64,000 bases of DNA from Streptomyces sp. WP-1 (lineage in GTDB: Bacteria; Actinomycetota; Actinomycetes; Streptomycetales; Streptomycetaceae). The notes under the pieces were generated by a model. That model did not search any database, was not told the DNA's origin, and saw only the letters and a list, made by a program, of their open reading frames with translations. The translations under genes were made by a program, and so were the position numbers. Shown one piece after another: positions 51,081-59,860 of the stretch. Every line of letters begins with the position of its first letter. The first letter of the stretch is position 1. Location of the stretch: NCBI RefSeq assembly GCF_030450125.1, contig NZ_CP123923.1, forward strand, positions 62,001-126,000, written 5' to 3'.

Positions 51081-51524
51081 TCAGGGATCGACGTCCGACG
51101 GTGCGGGGGCCGTCGGGTTCCGGGCGGCCCAGCCCACCAGTTTCAGTATCGCCTCTGAGCGGCTGTGCACCTGTAACTTCCGGTAGGCGGACTGCAGATG
51201 GTTCTTGACCGTGCGCTCGGAGAGGCCCATCCTCTTCGCGATGATCCGGTTGGAGGCGCCGGTGACGAGCAAGTCGACCGCTTGCCTCTCCCGGTCGGTG
51301 AGCTGCGACCAGGGAAATTCGTCGTCCTTTCCCTTCGTGGACTGCCCCGTTGGAGAGGGGACGAGCGGGGAACTCCCGCATTCGCCGTGCCCACCATTGC
51401 ATCTCTCTTCAATCCTGCTCAAAGTGTCGGAGATCTTTCGGAGAGAAGATCGCAGTTCGCACTTCAGGCAACATTCGGAGCACACGTGCGCATGCTCTCC
51501 GCCCACTTCGCAGACGTGTGGCAT
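51081..51524 (-). CDS. LuxR-family regulator with Cys-rich N-terminus
   Basis: A protein of 147 residues from ATG 51524. Residues 1-25 hold a histidine/cysteine cluster (PHVCEVGG, HAHVCSECCLKCEL) and two more cysteines near 43 and 49, suggesting a metal or redox sensor. Residues about 75-135 are a GerE/LuxR helix-turn-helix with LTDRERQAVDLLVTGASNRI and MGLSERTVKNHL. There is no receiver domain. Codon 117 is TTA (51174-51176, minus), so it should need the bldA tRNA. It is divergent from the four-gene operon at 52006 across 480 bases and is its most likely regulator. Local base composition is less GC-rich than the neighbours. Confidence 0.82.
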   Translation of the reverse strand: MPHVCEVGGEHAHVCSECCLKCELRSSLRKISDTLSRIEERCNGGHGECGSSPLVPSPTGQSTKGKDDEFPWSQLTDRERQAVDLLVTGASNRIIAKRMGLSERTVKNHLQSAYRKLQVHSRSEAILKLVGWAARNPTAPAPSDVDP

Positions 51525-52005
51525 GATGGAAGATCAACTTCTTTCCGGCGGAGATCGTGCGAGGGTGGCGCGGCGGTAACACTTCTCAGCGCTCGTACTT
51601 CGTGATACTCCTTGCCGCCTCGGCGAAGCAACACACCGGCGGGGCCGTGGACATATTGCCCGGAACTTTTCCCGTGGTGACCGGTCAGCGATGTGCCGAA
51701 TCATGCTCATCGGTGTGATGCGTGTTCCGGGAGAGAGAGGGAGAGAGATCGGGAGACGGATCCGGTACCACCGGACACGGCGATTCCCTGTCTTCCCGTA
51801 CGGACCAGCCCGAAGGTACCAGTGCAGTTACGGCATAGGGTCCGCGGCGCGGGCTATTCGTGCATGGTCGACCGGCTCAGACGAAAGAGCCGCACGAACC
51901 GCGTGATCGTGCCGCGAACTCGACCACGTGGAAAGACCTTTCGCCCTCAAGTCACCCGAAGCACCATCCGTATGCCACGCATCCGACCCATGAGGAGGGT
52001 TACCC
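51525..52005. other. Long divergent regulatory region, no gene
   Basis: About 480 bases, AT-richer than the flanking genes, with a purine run (GGGAGAGAGAGGGAGAGAGA) near 51728-51748. It must hold the promoters of the LuxR gene and of the 52006 operon, whose ribosome site GAGGAGGG lies at 51990-51997. No second gene is supported. Confidence 0.5.
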
Positions 52006-52674
52006 ATGGCAGCCACGGAGTTCATCGACGCGGTCGGCGCGAACGTCGCCGACCATGTCAGGAGCAACGAGCTGATCGCCCTGGCCCGTGAGGGAAACAT
52101 CGACACGTCGCATCTGAGGCGATTCGCCCTGGCTGAATTCCAGTCGCAGGAGGCGGAGTTCACGGCCTATGGACTTCTGTTGTCGCGCTACCCGCACGAA
52201 GTGCCAGGCGGTTTCTTCTCGTTCGTGGCCCACGAACTCATGAAGGCGCGGCACCGGATGGTGTCCGGTGCCGCCGCCTCGGTGGGGCTGTCCGCGGACG
52301 AGATGCGCACCGCGCCGGTCGCGGAACCGGTGCGTCGCTTCACCGAGTTCATCTCCTGGGTGGCGCTCCACGCGGGAGCGGCGGAGGCCGCCCTGCTGGC
52401 GCGCACCGACTTCACCCTGTGGTGCAACACCTGCGCCGCGCTCGGCGACGTCCTGCGGGAGGTACCCGACGTGCCGAGCGAGATCGTCGATTACGTCGAC
52501 GCCTACCGTCAGAACCCGCCGGAGGTCGCGGACGGTGTCCTGGAGGTCATCGAGTACGGCCTGGGCCGGGGCGAGCGCGAGGAGTGGGTCGCCCGGAGCG
52601 CGGTGCGGATGGAGCCGGCCCTGCGTGCCTGGTGGCGGTCCGTCGCCTCGGGAACAGGACAAGCGGACCACTGA
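52006..52674 (+). CDS. TenA/heme-oxygenase-fold protein
   Basis: A protein of 222 residues; ATG 52006 has GAGGAGGG 9 bases upstream. It is all-helical with LRRFALAEFQSQEAEFTAYG, FFSFVAHELMKARHRM and FTLWCNTCAALGDVLREVP, matching the pattern of TenA/PqqC/heme-oxygenase-like proteins. Members are thiaminases, cofactor-free oxidases or di-iron oxidases (HDO) that cleave or desaturate amino-acid-like substrates. The Glu/His ligands could not be assigned with certainty by eye. It is the first gene of a tightly overlapped operon with a ligase, a flavin oxidase and an amidohydrolase, so an oxidative step in that pathway is the best guess. Confidence 0.6.
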   Translation: MAATEFIDAVGANVADHVRSNELIALAREGNIDTSHLRRFALAEFQSQEAEFTAYGLLLSRYPHEVPGGFFSFVAHELMKARHRMVSGAAASVGLSADEMRTAPVAEPVRRFTEFISWVALHAGAAEAALLARTDFTLWCNTCAALGDVLREVPDVPSEIVDYVDAYRQNPPEVADGVLEVIEYGLGRGEREEWVARSAVRMEPALRAWWRSVASGTGQADH

Positions 52675-54185
52675 TGGGCCGGGCGATCAGCCGGGAGGCT
52701 TTCGACGAAACGGACCTCGCGACGTCCGCCCGCCGCCTGCGCGAGGACCTCACCGAACTGGCACGGGTGCTGGTCGCCCCCGGGTTCGGCCAGGTGCCAC
52801 CGACCGTCGGCGCTGAGCTGGAGTTCTTTCTGAGCAGCCGGGCGGGGCGGCCGGTGTTCCGCGCCGATGCCGTACGCACGGCCGTGGCCGACCGGCGCCT
52901 GGCCCCCGAGGTGAGCCAGTGCGACCTGGAGCTGAACCTCACCCCCCTCCCCCTGGCCGGGGCGCCCTTCAGCGCCATGAGCCACGAGATCGACGAGATG
53001 CTGGACCGCGTGGCGCGGGAGCCGGCGGCTCTGGGGGCGCGAGCCGTGCCCATCGGCAGCCTTCCCTCCCTGACGCCGGACGACCTCGGGCCCTCCGCCC
53101 TCACCGCGCTGCCGCGCTTTTTGGCGCTGGAGCGGTCGATGGCCGACCGCCGGCCCACACCGTTCACCGTCGCCCTGCCGGGGCCGGAGGGCCGGTCCCT
53201 GCGCTGTGAGTCGATCGCCGTGCAGGGCGCGGCCTGTTCCTGGCAGGTACACCTCACTGTCCCTCCGGATGCGCTCGTGCGCACCTACGACGCGGCGCAG
53301 CTCGCCACCGGACCGGTACTGTCCGTCTGCGGCAACTCGTCCCTTGTGCTGGGGCGGCGCCTGTGGCACGAGGGGCGCGTCCCCCTGTACGAGCGCGGTT
53401 TCGGCGACCGTGCCGCGCGGCGCCCGAGCAGGGTCGCCTTCGGCGGTGTCGGGACGAGTGGCCGCGCGTACGATCTGTTCGCGGAGCCGGCCCTGTCACA
53501 CCCGGTCCTGCTGCCCGCGTCGTCCCCCGCCGCGGCTTCCCGCCGGCACCCGCACAGCGGTCTGCCGCTGCTGGACGAACTGCGCGTGCACCTGAGCACC
53601 GTATGGCGCTGGAACCGGCCCGTCTACGATCCGGCGGGGCACCTGCGCATCGAGTTCCGGGCCCTGCCCTCCGGTCCCACAGCCACCGACATGGCGGCCA
53701 ACACCGCGTTCCTCGTCGGCCTCACCGCCCGGCTGGCGGCCGATCCGGGCGTACGCGCCGAGCTGTCCCCCGAGCACGCGGCCGCGAACTTCTACGGCGC
53801 CGCCCGCTCGGGCCCCGATGCCCGTCTGTGGTGGCCGTCCGGCCGGGGCGGCGGCCCCGATCGTCATCCGGCGCGCGTCCTCGTACCCGGGCTGCTGCCG
53901 TACGCGGCCGAGGGGCTGGACCTGCTCGGAGTCGACCCGCGGGAGACGGGGCGGCTGCTGGACACCATCGGCCGCCGCGTCATCACGGGCATGACCGGAG
54001 CCGTGTGGCAGCAGCGCCGGCTGTCCGCCCAGGAACGGCACGCCGACCGGACCACCGCGCTGCGCCGGGTCACCGCCGAGTACGCCGAACTCTCCGCCGG
54101 TGGTGCCCCGGTGCACACCTGGCCGTGCCCCGAACGCCGCCTCACCCTCCGCCCGACCGGACCCAAGCACGACAAGGAGCGCTGA
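52674..54185 (+). CDS. GCS2-type carboxylate-amine ligase (glutamate-cysteine ligase-like)
   Basis: A protein of 503 residues; ATG 52674 shares one base with the upstream stop (TGATG). Key motifs are TVGAELEFFL (metal/ATP-site glutamates), QCDLELNLTPLPL, VQGAACSWQVHLTV (substrate His region) and HLRIEFRALPSGPTATDMAA. This is the layout of YbdK/EgtA-type glutamate-cysteine ligase family 2, which forms an acyl phosphate of glutamate and joins it to an amine. At 503 residues it is longer than YbdK (about 370) and near EgtA in size. The neighbours are not ergothioneine or mycothiol genes, so it probably ligates an amino acid to another amine in an unknown pathway. Confidence 0.78.
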   Translation: MGRAISREAFDETDLATSARRLREDLTELARVLVAPGFGQVPPTVGAELEFFLSSRAGRPVFRADAVRTAVADRRLAPEVSQCDLELNLTPLPLAGAPFSAMSHEIDEMLDRVAREPAALGARAVPIGSLPSLTPDDLGPSALTALPRFLALERSMADRRPTPFTVALPGPEGRSLRCESIAVQGAACSWQVHLTVPPDALVRTYDAAQLATGPVLSVCGNSSLVLGRRLWHEGRVPLYERGFGDRAARRPSRVAFGGVGTSGRAYDLFAEPALSHPVLLPASSPAAASRRHPHSGLPLLDELRVHLSTVWRWNRPVYDPAGHLRIEFRALPSGPTATDMAANTAFLVGLTARLAADPGVRAELSPEHAAANFYGAARSGPDARLWWPSGRGGGPDRHPARVLVPGLLPYAAEGLDLLGVDPRETGRLLDTIGRRVITGMTGAVWQQRRLSAQERHADRTTALRRVTAEYAELSAGGAPVHTWPCPERRLTLRPTGPKHDKER

Positions 54186-54190
54186 ATGCC

Positions 54191-55966
54191 ATGGACCTGA
54201 CGCCTCCACCCGCCTGCGACCTACAGGTCGACTTCCCCTTCGACTACGCCGCCCACATCGCCGGAACCCGGCGTGTCGGCCGTCTGCCCGAGACGGCTCT
54301 CGGCACGCCGGTGGCTGTCATCGGCGCGGGCGGGAGCGGCTTGGCGGCGGCCTACGAGCTGATGCGGGCCGGCTGCCGACCCGTGCTGTACGAAGCGGAG
54401 TCCGACACGAGCGGACCCGGCGGACGCCGGCTGGGCGGACGCATGCACAGCGTCCGGCTGAACCCCGCGGACAGCGCCGTCGTGGAGCTGGGCTGCATGC
54501 GCTTCCCCGACTCCGCCCGGCTGCTGCGCCAGTATGCCGACACCTTCGGCATCCACTGGGACCCGTTCCGTGAGAACTACGCCAAGGGCACCACCCCCGT
54601 GACCGTATGGGACGTGGACGGCAAGCAGTACCCCGCCGAGGAGATCACCGACCTGCACGACCTGCACGAGGATTTCCGCCGCGCCCACACGCGGTGGCAG
54701 CAGGCCCTCACGCGCGTCGGGTTCCAGCAGGTACAGCGCGATGTCGCGGCGCGGGCCCTCGGCGCACTGCGTTCCCACTGGACCCGGCTGGTGCGCGACT
54801 ACGAGCAGTGGACCTTCTACCGCTTCCTGCGCGATCCCGGCGGTGCCGGACTCAGCGCCGACCAGGCCCGTCTGCTGGGCACGGCCGGCATCGGCCCCGC
54901 CGCCTGGGACAGCTTCTTCGACATCAGCATGCTGGAGGTCTTCCGGCTGCTGCTCTGCACCCAGGGAGGCACCATGTACCGCCCCCGCGAGGGGATCAGC
55001 GCCCTGGCCGAGGGCTTCTGGTGCCACCGGGTGTCCTCCCCCGCCGGCCGGTCCACCAGTCTCGAAGAGATCAACGAGGGCGCGCCCCGGCCAGCCGTGA
55101 CCGTGCTGGAGGTGGCGGAGGACCCGGACCGCGGCGTGGTCGTGCACAGTGAAGACGGCCTAAGCGAACGGTTCGCCGCGGCCGTCTTCACCCCGCAGCT
55201 GCATCTGCTGGAGACGGACGTCGACCTTCGCTCCACCACTGCGGGGCGGTCTCCGCTCGGTCCACGGCTGTGGCGTGCCGTCCGCGGGCTCAGCTACCGG
55301 CCCTGCTCCAAGACGGCTCTGGTGCTGGAACAGCCCTTCTGGCAAGGCACCACTCTCGACGGCGTGACCCTCACCGACCGGCTGCCCCGTGCCGCCTACA
55401 CCGTCGACTACGGGCCGGCGCGCGGGGAGGGCGGCCGCCGGGCGGTGCTCGACCTGTCGTTCACCTGGGCCCAGGACGCCATGAAGGTCGCCTCCTCCGG
55501 CCTCGGCGACCGGGTACGCCTCTTCGTCCGCGACCTCGCCCGTATCCACCCCGACGTGGCCACCGAGCTGACGCGGTACGCGGACACGGCGGAGGCGGTG
55601 ACCATCTCGTGGGAGAACGAGCCCCATTTCCGCGGTCTGTGCCGCTTCTCCCGCCCAGGAGAGGCGGCGTACGTGCGTGACCTGTTCGCCCACTTCATGA
55701 AGAACTTCACCGGAGCGCCCGCGGTACCGGGCGAACCGTGCAACGCCCTCTTCCTCGCCGGCGACGACACCAGTTGGTCCCCGGGCTGGCTCGACCACGC
55801 TCTCGCCTCGGGTCTCAACGCCGCGTGGGGCGTGCTGCGTCTGCTCGGCGGCAGCCATGAGCCGGGCAATCCCGGCCCCGGTGATGTGTGGTCCGATCCC
55901 GACTACACGCCCCTCGTCTTCGACGGACAGGACATCCCGCCTCGCTCCCCAGGAGGATCCTCATGA
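54191..55966 (+). CDS. FAD-dependent amine oxidase (tryptophan 2-monooxygenase-like)
   Basis: A protein of 591 residues; ATG 54191 with AAGGAG about 11 bases upstream. The dinucleotide motif is VAVIGAGGSGLAAAYELMRA (about 41-60) ending in a ribose-binding YEAE. GRRLGGRMHS and VELGCMRFP follow, as in flavin amine oxidases and bacterial L-amino-acid oxidases or monooxygenases (IaaM, phenylalanine 2-monooxygenase). The C-terminal FAD loop has LFLAGDDTSWSPGWLDHAL. It should oxidise an amino acid or amine to an imine, keto acid or amide. The stop overlaps the amidohydrolase start by four bases. Confidence 0.85.
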   Translation: MDLTPPPACDLQVDFPFDYAAHIAGTRRVGRLPETALGTPVAVIGAGGSGLAAAYELMRAGCRPVLYEAESDTSGPGGRRLGGRMHSVRLNPADSAVVELGCMRFPDSARLLRQYADTFGIHWDPFRENYAKGTTPVTVWDVDGKQYPAEEITDLHDLHEDFRRAHTRWQQALTRVGFQQVQRDVAARALGALRSHWTRLVRDYEQWTFYRFLRDPGGAGLSADQARLLGTAGIGPAAWDSFFDISMLEVFRLLLCTQGGTMYRPREGISALAEGFWCHRVSSPAGRSTSLEEINEGAPRPAVTVLEVAEDPDRGVVVHSEDGLSERFAAAVFTPQLHLLETDVDLRSTTAGRSPLGPRLWRAVRGLSYRPCSKTALVLEQPFWQGTTLDGVTLTDRLPRAAYTVDYGPARGEGGRRAVLDLSFTWAQDAMKVASSGLGDRVRLFVRDLARIHPDVATELTRYADTAEAVTISWENEPHFRGLCRFSRPGEAAYVRDLFAHFMKNFTGAPAVPGEPCNALFLAGDDTSWSPGWLDHALASGLNAAWGVLRLLGGSHEPGNPGPGDVWSDPDYTPLVFDGQDIPPRSPGGSS

Positions 55967-57183
55967 GCGAACATTCCCACCAGGACGTCCTGCTGCGGCC
56001 CGACCGGGTCTGGAACGGGGTCGACGACGCGCCGGTGACCGGCCTGGGCGTCCTCGTGCGGGACGGACTCGTCGCGGCCGTCGGCGACCTCGCCCAACCA
56101 CCGGCCGGTGCCCTCGTCGTGGACCTCCCCGGCTGCACCCTCACGCCCGGTTTCATCGACTGCCACGTCCATCTGCTGGACGAGGCCGCGGAAACCGCGC
56201 CGGCCGGCTACCAACTGCTCACCGCCGTACCCGCGCTGCGCGCCCTGCTCGACGGCGGCTTCACCACCGTACGGGATCTCGGCAGCGCGCACCTGCCGCT
56301 GAACGTGTCACTGGCGCGGGCCGTGGACGACGGGCTGGTCGAGGGGCCGCGCGTACTCGCGGCACCGAACATCCTGTCCCCCAGGTCGGGCCACGGCGAC
56401 AAGGAGCCCGACCTGGGCCAGCGTTACGGCACCGAGGTCGGCACCCTGGCCGACGGTGCCGAGGAGATACGGCGCGCGGTGCGTGAGCAGGCACGTGCGG
56501 GGGCGGACTGGATCAAGTACGCGGGCAGCGGCGGCTTTTCTTCGCCGGTCGACAGCCCGTCGAGCGTGCCCTACTCGCAGGACGAGGTGAACACGCTCGT
56601 GGCGACGGCCGGCGACCTCGGCCTGCCGTGTGCCGCCCACGCTTTCACCGACGAGGCCGTCGTCCGGGCGGTGCGGGCAGGAGTCCGCAGCGTCGAGCAC
56701 GCCTGCCTGGCGACCGACACCTCCTACGCGCTGATGGCACGCCAGGGGATCTATCTCGTTCCCACCCACTACGCGCAGACGTACTTCCTGGACCGGCTGG
56801 ACGACGACGACTTCTGGAACGGCTCGGCGACCATGCGCTCCCAGTACCGGAAGTACGCCGCCGCGCTCCGCGCCGGACTGCTGAGGCCGGCCGCCTCCAA
56901 AGTCCGGGTGGCGTTCGGCACGGACGCCGGAATGTTCCCCCACGCCGAGAACTGGCGGGAGTTCCCCACCATGCTGGCTCACGGAATCACCGCCCCGCGG
57001 GCTCTGCGCGCCGCCACCACCGTCGCCGCCGACCTGCTGCGACGGCCCGACCTCGGCCGGATCACCACAGGAGTAACCGCCGATCTGATCGCGCTGCACG
57101 GTGACCCGTTCGAGGACATCACCGCCACCGGCCGCGTCCGTTTCGTCATGAAGGGCGGGGCCGTCCACCGCCGGGACCTGTGA
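55963..57183 (+). CDS. Metal-dependent amidohydrolase (imidazolonepropionase/Xaa-Pro dipeptidase-like)
   Basis: A protein of 406 residues; ATG 55963 has AGGAGG 6-7 bases upstream. An N-terminal beta-sandwich is followed by the metal motif GFIDCHVHLLD (HxH about 66-68). Further ligands are the lysine in DWIKYAGSGG (probably carboxylated), histidines in CAAHAFTDEA and SVEHAC, and the catalytic Asp in AFGTDAGMF. It is a complete cytoplasmic amidohydrolase of the class that hydrolyses cyclic amides, ureas or dipeptides. As last gene of the operon it may cleave an amide or ring made by the ligase and oxidase steps, for example to remove a glutamyl protecting group, which is inference. Confidence 0.85.
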   Translation: MSEHSHQDVLLRPDRVWNGVDDAPVTGLGVLVRDGLVAAVGDLAQPPAGALVVDLPGCTLTPGFIDCHVHLLDEAAETAPAGYQLLTAVPALRALLDGGFTTVRDLGSAHLPLNVSLARAVDDGLVEGPRVLAAPNILSPRSGHGDKEPDLGQRYGTEVGTLADGAEEIRRAVREQARAGADWIKYAGSGGFSSPVDSPSSVPYSQDEVNTLVATAGDLGLPCAAHAFTDEAVVRAVRAGVRSVEHACLATDTSYALMARQGIYLVPTHYAQTYFLDRLDDDDFWNGSATMRSQYRKYAAALRAGLLRPAASKVRVAFGTDAGMFPHAENWREFPTMLAHGITAPRALRAATTVAADLLRRPDLGRITTGVTADLIALHGDPFEDITATGRVRFVMKGGAVHRRDL

Positions 57184-57381
57184 GCGGCGAGGCCGTGACG
57201 TCCTGGCTCTCCTCCCCCGCCCGGGCGATAGGGTACGGCGTCGCGCCGTGCGTCGCCGGGCACGAGGAGGCCGGTCAGCTCAATGCCGTGGTGACCGGGT
57301 GTGTTGAAACAGCCTATCGGCGCGGATGCATGCAGGTCCTTCGAGGCCGCGGCCTGCGGACGAAATCAGCTCCTGAACGCA

Positions 57382-57418
57382 CGGCGCCCGCCCGGCGAAA
57401 GTCGCGGGGCGGGTGCCG
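57382..57418. terminator. Terminator of the cold-shock gene
   Basis: CGGCGCCCGCCC (57382-57393) pairs with GGGGCGGGTGCCG (57406-57418) around a 12-base loop, 20 bases past the stop of the minus-strand cold-shock gene. It can also serve the convergent amidohydrolase operon. Confidence 0.7.
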
Positions 57419-57438
57419 AGAGCAGCGTGGGGCGGGGC

Positions 57439-57642
57439 TCAGGCGGGGGTGATGTTCTCCGCCTGGGGGCCCTTCTGGCCCTGGGTGATGTCGAAGTTCA
57501 CCTTCTGGCCTTCCTGGAGCTCACGGAAACCGGAGCTGGCGATGTTGGAGTAGTGGGCGAAGACGTCGGGGCCGCCGCCGTCCTGCTCGATGAAGCCGAA
57601 GCCCTTTTCCGAGTTGAACCACTTGACGGTTCCGCTGGCCAT
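57439..57642 (-). CDS. Cold-shock protein (CspA/SC-family)
   Basis: A protein of 67 residues; ATG 57642 follows GGAGGG (an in-frame ATG 12 bases upstream is inside the ribosome-site region). It is a single OB-fold: [20 protein letters not shown] holds RNP1, DVFAHYSNI holds RNP2, then [19 protein letters not shown]. It binds single-stranded RNA and DNA and melts mRNA structure. It is monocistronic with a structured leader. Size and sequence are entirely typical of Streptomyces Csp proteins. Confidence 0.97.
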   Translation of the reverse strand: MASGTVKWFNSEKGFGFIEQDGGGPDVFAHYSNIASSGFRELQEGQKVNFDITQGQKGPQAENITPA

Positions 57643-57669
57643 TGTGCCCTCCAAGGGGACTCGCAGGTC

Positions 57670-57692
57670 GGCTCCCGCACCGTGCGGGAACC
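57670..57692 (-). promoter_or_regulatory. Hairpin in the cold-shock leader
   Basis: GGCTCCCGCAC and GTGCGGGAACC form an 11-base stem with one G-U-type mismatch and a 1-base centre, 28 bases upstream of the cold-shock start. In the transcript it could act as a temperature-responsive element, as in other csp leaders. Confidence 0.45.
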
Positions 57693-57866
57693 GGAGGTGA
57701 TCGCCCTGGTCCTCAGAGACTGTGAACAGCAGAATCGCCCGTGCGCGTTGCTCACGGGCGACCGGTACTTCGGAACCACGACAGCTGACCCTGACGCTAC
57801 ACGGAGAGGCTCGTCCGCGCCACGAAAAACGCTCAGGTCATAAGCGGCCCGAGCAGCCCACGGCGA

Positions 57867-58035
57867 TCAGCTGCCACACGTCGGCCTGCGGCCGATCGCG
57901 AGTCCGTACTCCACATGGGGGCAGGTGACCACGTGCCGGATCAGGTCGGCGGACAACTCGGGGTCGAACGGCATGAGGGCGACCAGCGCGCTGCCGAGAT
58001 CCAGGCCGCCGTCCAGGTCGACGCGGCGTACACCG
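57867..58035 (-). pseudogene. Short coding-like fragment
   Basis: The minus frame encodes RRVDLDGGLDLGSALVALMP and FDPELSADLIRHVVTCPHVE up to a stop at 57867, with good codon composition but no ribosome site and no family recognised. It is probably a remnant. The wider region 57700-58600 is otherwise gene fragments. Confidence 0.35.
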
Positions 58036-58249
58036 CCGCAGGTGACGCGGGCTCAGGCCCCGAACGGCGCAAGCCGCTCCGTCAGGTGGTCCCGCAGCCG
58101 CGGGGGCGATCGGCGCCGCAGCAGGCGAAGTCCAGACGATGAAGCATCTTGCTGCCCCGCGACGCACCTGTCGACGCGCGCTCGCCGACGTGGCCCGGAA
58201 CTGCGCCCCGCGCCTGCGCTACCGCGGCAGTGACCTCGCGCGTATGGTC

Positions 58250-58599
58250 CGGTCGGCGCCACCCCGTGAACAGGACGCCCAGGGCAAGACGATGCTGATC
58301 GTCTCCGAGTTGCTGAAGAACGCGCTCCTTCACGGCGGTACTCAGGAGATCCGGCTATGTCTCATCCGACAGCATGGCTCACTCCGGGTCGCCGTTGGCG
58401 AGGGATGCCGGCCTCGATCGACCCTCGCGCCGTGGGCGACCGCGCCGCAGCGGGCAGGGGCCTCGCCGACGACCGGACTGTCCGGCAGCTCCCGGCCCGG
58501 CTTCGGTGGGGAACGCGGCGAAGGCGGCTGCACGGTTCGTGGCCCCGAACTGAAAGCAACTCAGTTCTCTTCGGCACCGCGATCACTCGCCTAATGTGA
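58250..58599 (+). pseudogene. Decayed anti-sigma-type HATPase (RsbW-like)
   Basis: At 58290-58410 one frame reads TMLIVSELLKNALLHGGTQE, IRLCLIRQHGSLRVAVGEG, matching the N-box and following strand of the small ATP-binding regulators common in Streptomyces (VSELVTNAVRHG...LRVEVSD). The G-box continuation appears in another frame near 58420-58460 as GDRAAAGRGLADDR (usual GRGL). One indel near 58415 therefore breaks the gene. Confidence 0.65.
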
Positions 58600-58659
58600 C
58601 GAATCGTCGGTTTGATGCCGTACGGCGGGGCACAGGGGCCTATGAAAGGCGGTGATTTC

Positions 58660-58947
58660 ATGGACGAGAGAATCCGCAGGTACTTCACCCTCGCCTCGTT
58701 GGTGGGACTGCTGGCCGGAGCTTTGGTCGGCTTCGCGTCGGGAGGGGGCTTCGGTGCTCCGGTGGGCGCGGGGATCGGCTTCTCCCTGGCCGCCGGCAGC
58801 GTCCTGTACTGGGGTGAGCACGGTGGCGCGCGTCGCGGCAAGCCGGCAGGTGAGGTGCCGTCGGTTCGCCGGGACCAGCGCCTCGTAGGGACGGGCCGGG
58901 TGCCCGGCCAGAGGACCGGCTCCGGTCGGCCGCACCTGCGTCACTGA
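58660..58947 (+). CDS. Small two-helix membrane protein
   Basis: A protein of 95 residues; ATG 58660 with AAGGCGG about 8 bases upstream (an in-frame ATG at 58642 is less well placed). Two hydrophobic Gly/Ala-rich segments, YFTLASLVGLLAGALVGFAS and APVGAGIGFSLAAGSVLYWG, predict a membrane hairpin, followed by a basic tail of about 35 residues. No family recognised. It overlaps the 3' end of the convergent TetR gene by seven bases. Confidence 0.55.
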   Translation: MDERIRRYFTLASLVGLLAGALVGFASGGGFGAPVGAGIGFSLAAGSVLYWGEHGGARRGKPAGEVPSVRRDQRLVGTGRVPGQRTGSGRPHLRH

Positions 58948-59738
58948 GCCGGCGAGCGGCCGTACCGTACGGCTTCGTCGGTCCGGGGACCTCCGCTCGC
59001 CGCGCACGGCTCTCCCGGTCGTGTGCGGCGAGCGGAGGAACCCCCTGCCAGCCGGGCCTCGGCCTGGCCCAGGAGGGTGTCCAGTACGACCGGATAGGCG
59101 CTGAGGTTCATCCGGTCCGCCAGCAGGTGCGCGGTGGCGGCGATGTGCGGATGGGTCTCGGCGGGCAGCCGGGCGTACGTCGAGGTCCAGACCTCCTCGT
59201 CCGCCTCCCTGTCCTCGTCCTTGATGGCGAGTGCGCCCGCGTCCAGGGCGGCGAAGGCGAGCGTCAGGTCGATGAAGGCGTGGTAGACGCCGACGGCGTC
59301 CGCGTCGTCGAAGCCCGCACCGCGCAGGATGCCGAGGATCGTCTCGTCGACCGCGATCTCGCGGGGCCGGCCGGTGACGCGGCTGGCGGTGAGCAGCGCG
59401 GCGTGGGGGTGGGCGAGGTACGAGGCGTGGATGGCGAGGCCGAGGGCGCGCAGGTCGGCGCGCCACTTCCCGGTGGGCGTCCAGCTGTCCAGGGCCCTGC
59501 CCATCAGCTCCTCGCCGATGGCCCGGGTCAGTCCGTCCAGGCCGGCGAAGTAGCGGTAGAGCGTGCTCGGGTCGGCGCCCAGAGCGGCCCCCAGGCGGCG
59601 GGCGGTCAGCCCGGCGGCTCCGTGCTCGTGGAGCATCCGCAGGGCCGTCCGCACGATCAGCCCCTCCGACAGGACGGTGCCCTGCCGGGTCGGCCGCCGT
59701 CTGCGCCGTTCCGCCTCCGGAACCACTTTCTTGGGCAT
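58941..59738 (-). CDS. TetR-family transcriptional regulator
   Basis: A protein of 265 residues from ATG 59738. A very basic leader (ERRRRRPTRQG) precedes the TetR helix-turn-helix: SEGLIVRTALRMLHEHGAAG, LTARRLGAALGADPSTLYRY. The C-terminal ligand domain (about 80-230) is the TetR_C type with LAHPHAALLTASRVTG and VYHAFIDLTLAFAALDAG. It is divergent from the dehydrogenase gene at 59861 across 122 bases and very likely controls it and the following catabolic genes. The ligand is unknown, probably an acyl-CoA or the pathway substrate. Confidence 0.9.
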   Translation of the reverse strand: MPKKVVPEAERRRRRPTRQGTVLSEGLIVRTALRMLHEHGAAGLTARRLGAALGADPSTLYRYFAGLDGLTRAIGEELMGRALDSWTPTGKWRADLRALGLAIHASYLAHPHAALLTASRVTGRPREIAVDETILGILRGAGFDDADAVGVYHAFIDLTLAFAALDAGALAIKDEDREADEEVWTSTYARLPAETHPHIAATAHLLADRMNLSAYPVVLDTLLGQAEARLAGGSSARRTRPGEPCAASGGPRTDEAVRYGRSPAQ

Positions 59739-59860
59739 CGCGTCACCGCCTCGTGCTCCTTATGCCAACGCCGTAGACCTTAACAAGCCGCCTCGTGTTC
59801 CATCGGGTCACCTCCCGGGGCTCCCGCCCGTGGGACCGTCTCAACGAAGTGGTGTGTGAC

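Noticed and set aside
52509..53369. Minus-strand frame opposite the TenA-like and GCS2 genes
   Set aside because: Shadow frame; the plus genes overlap each other and carry family motifs.
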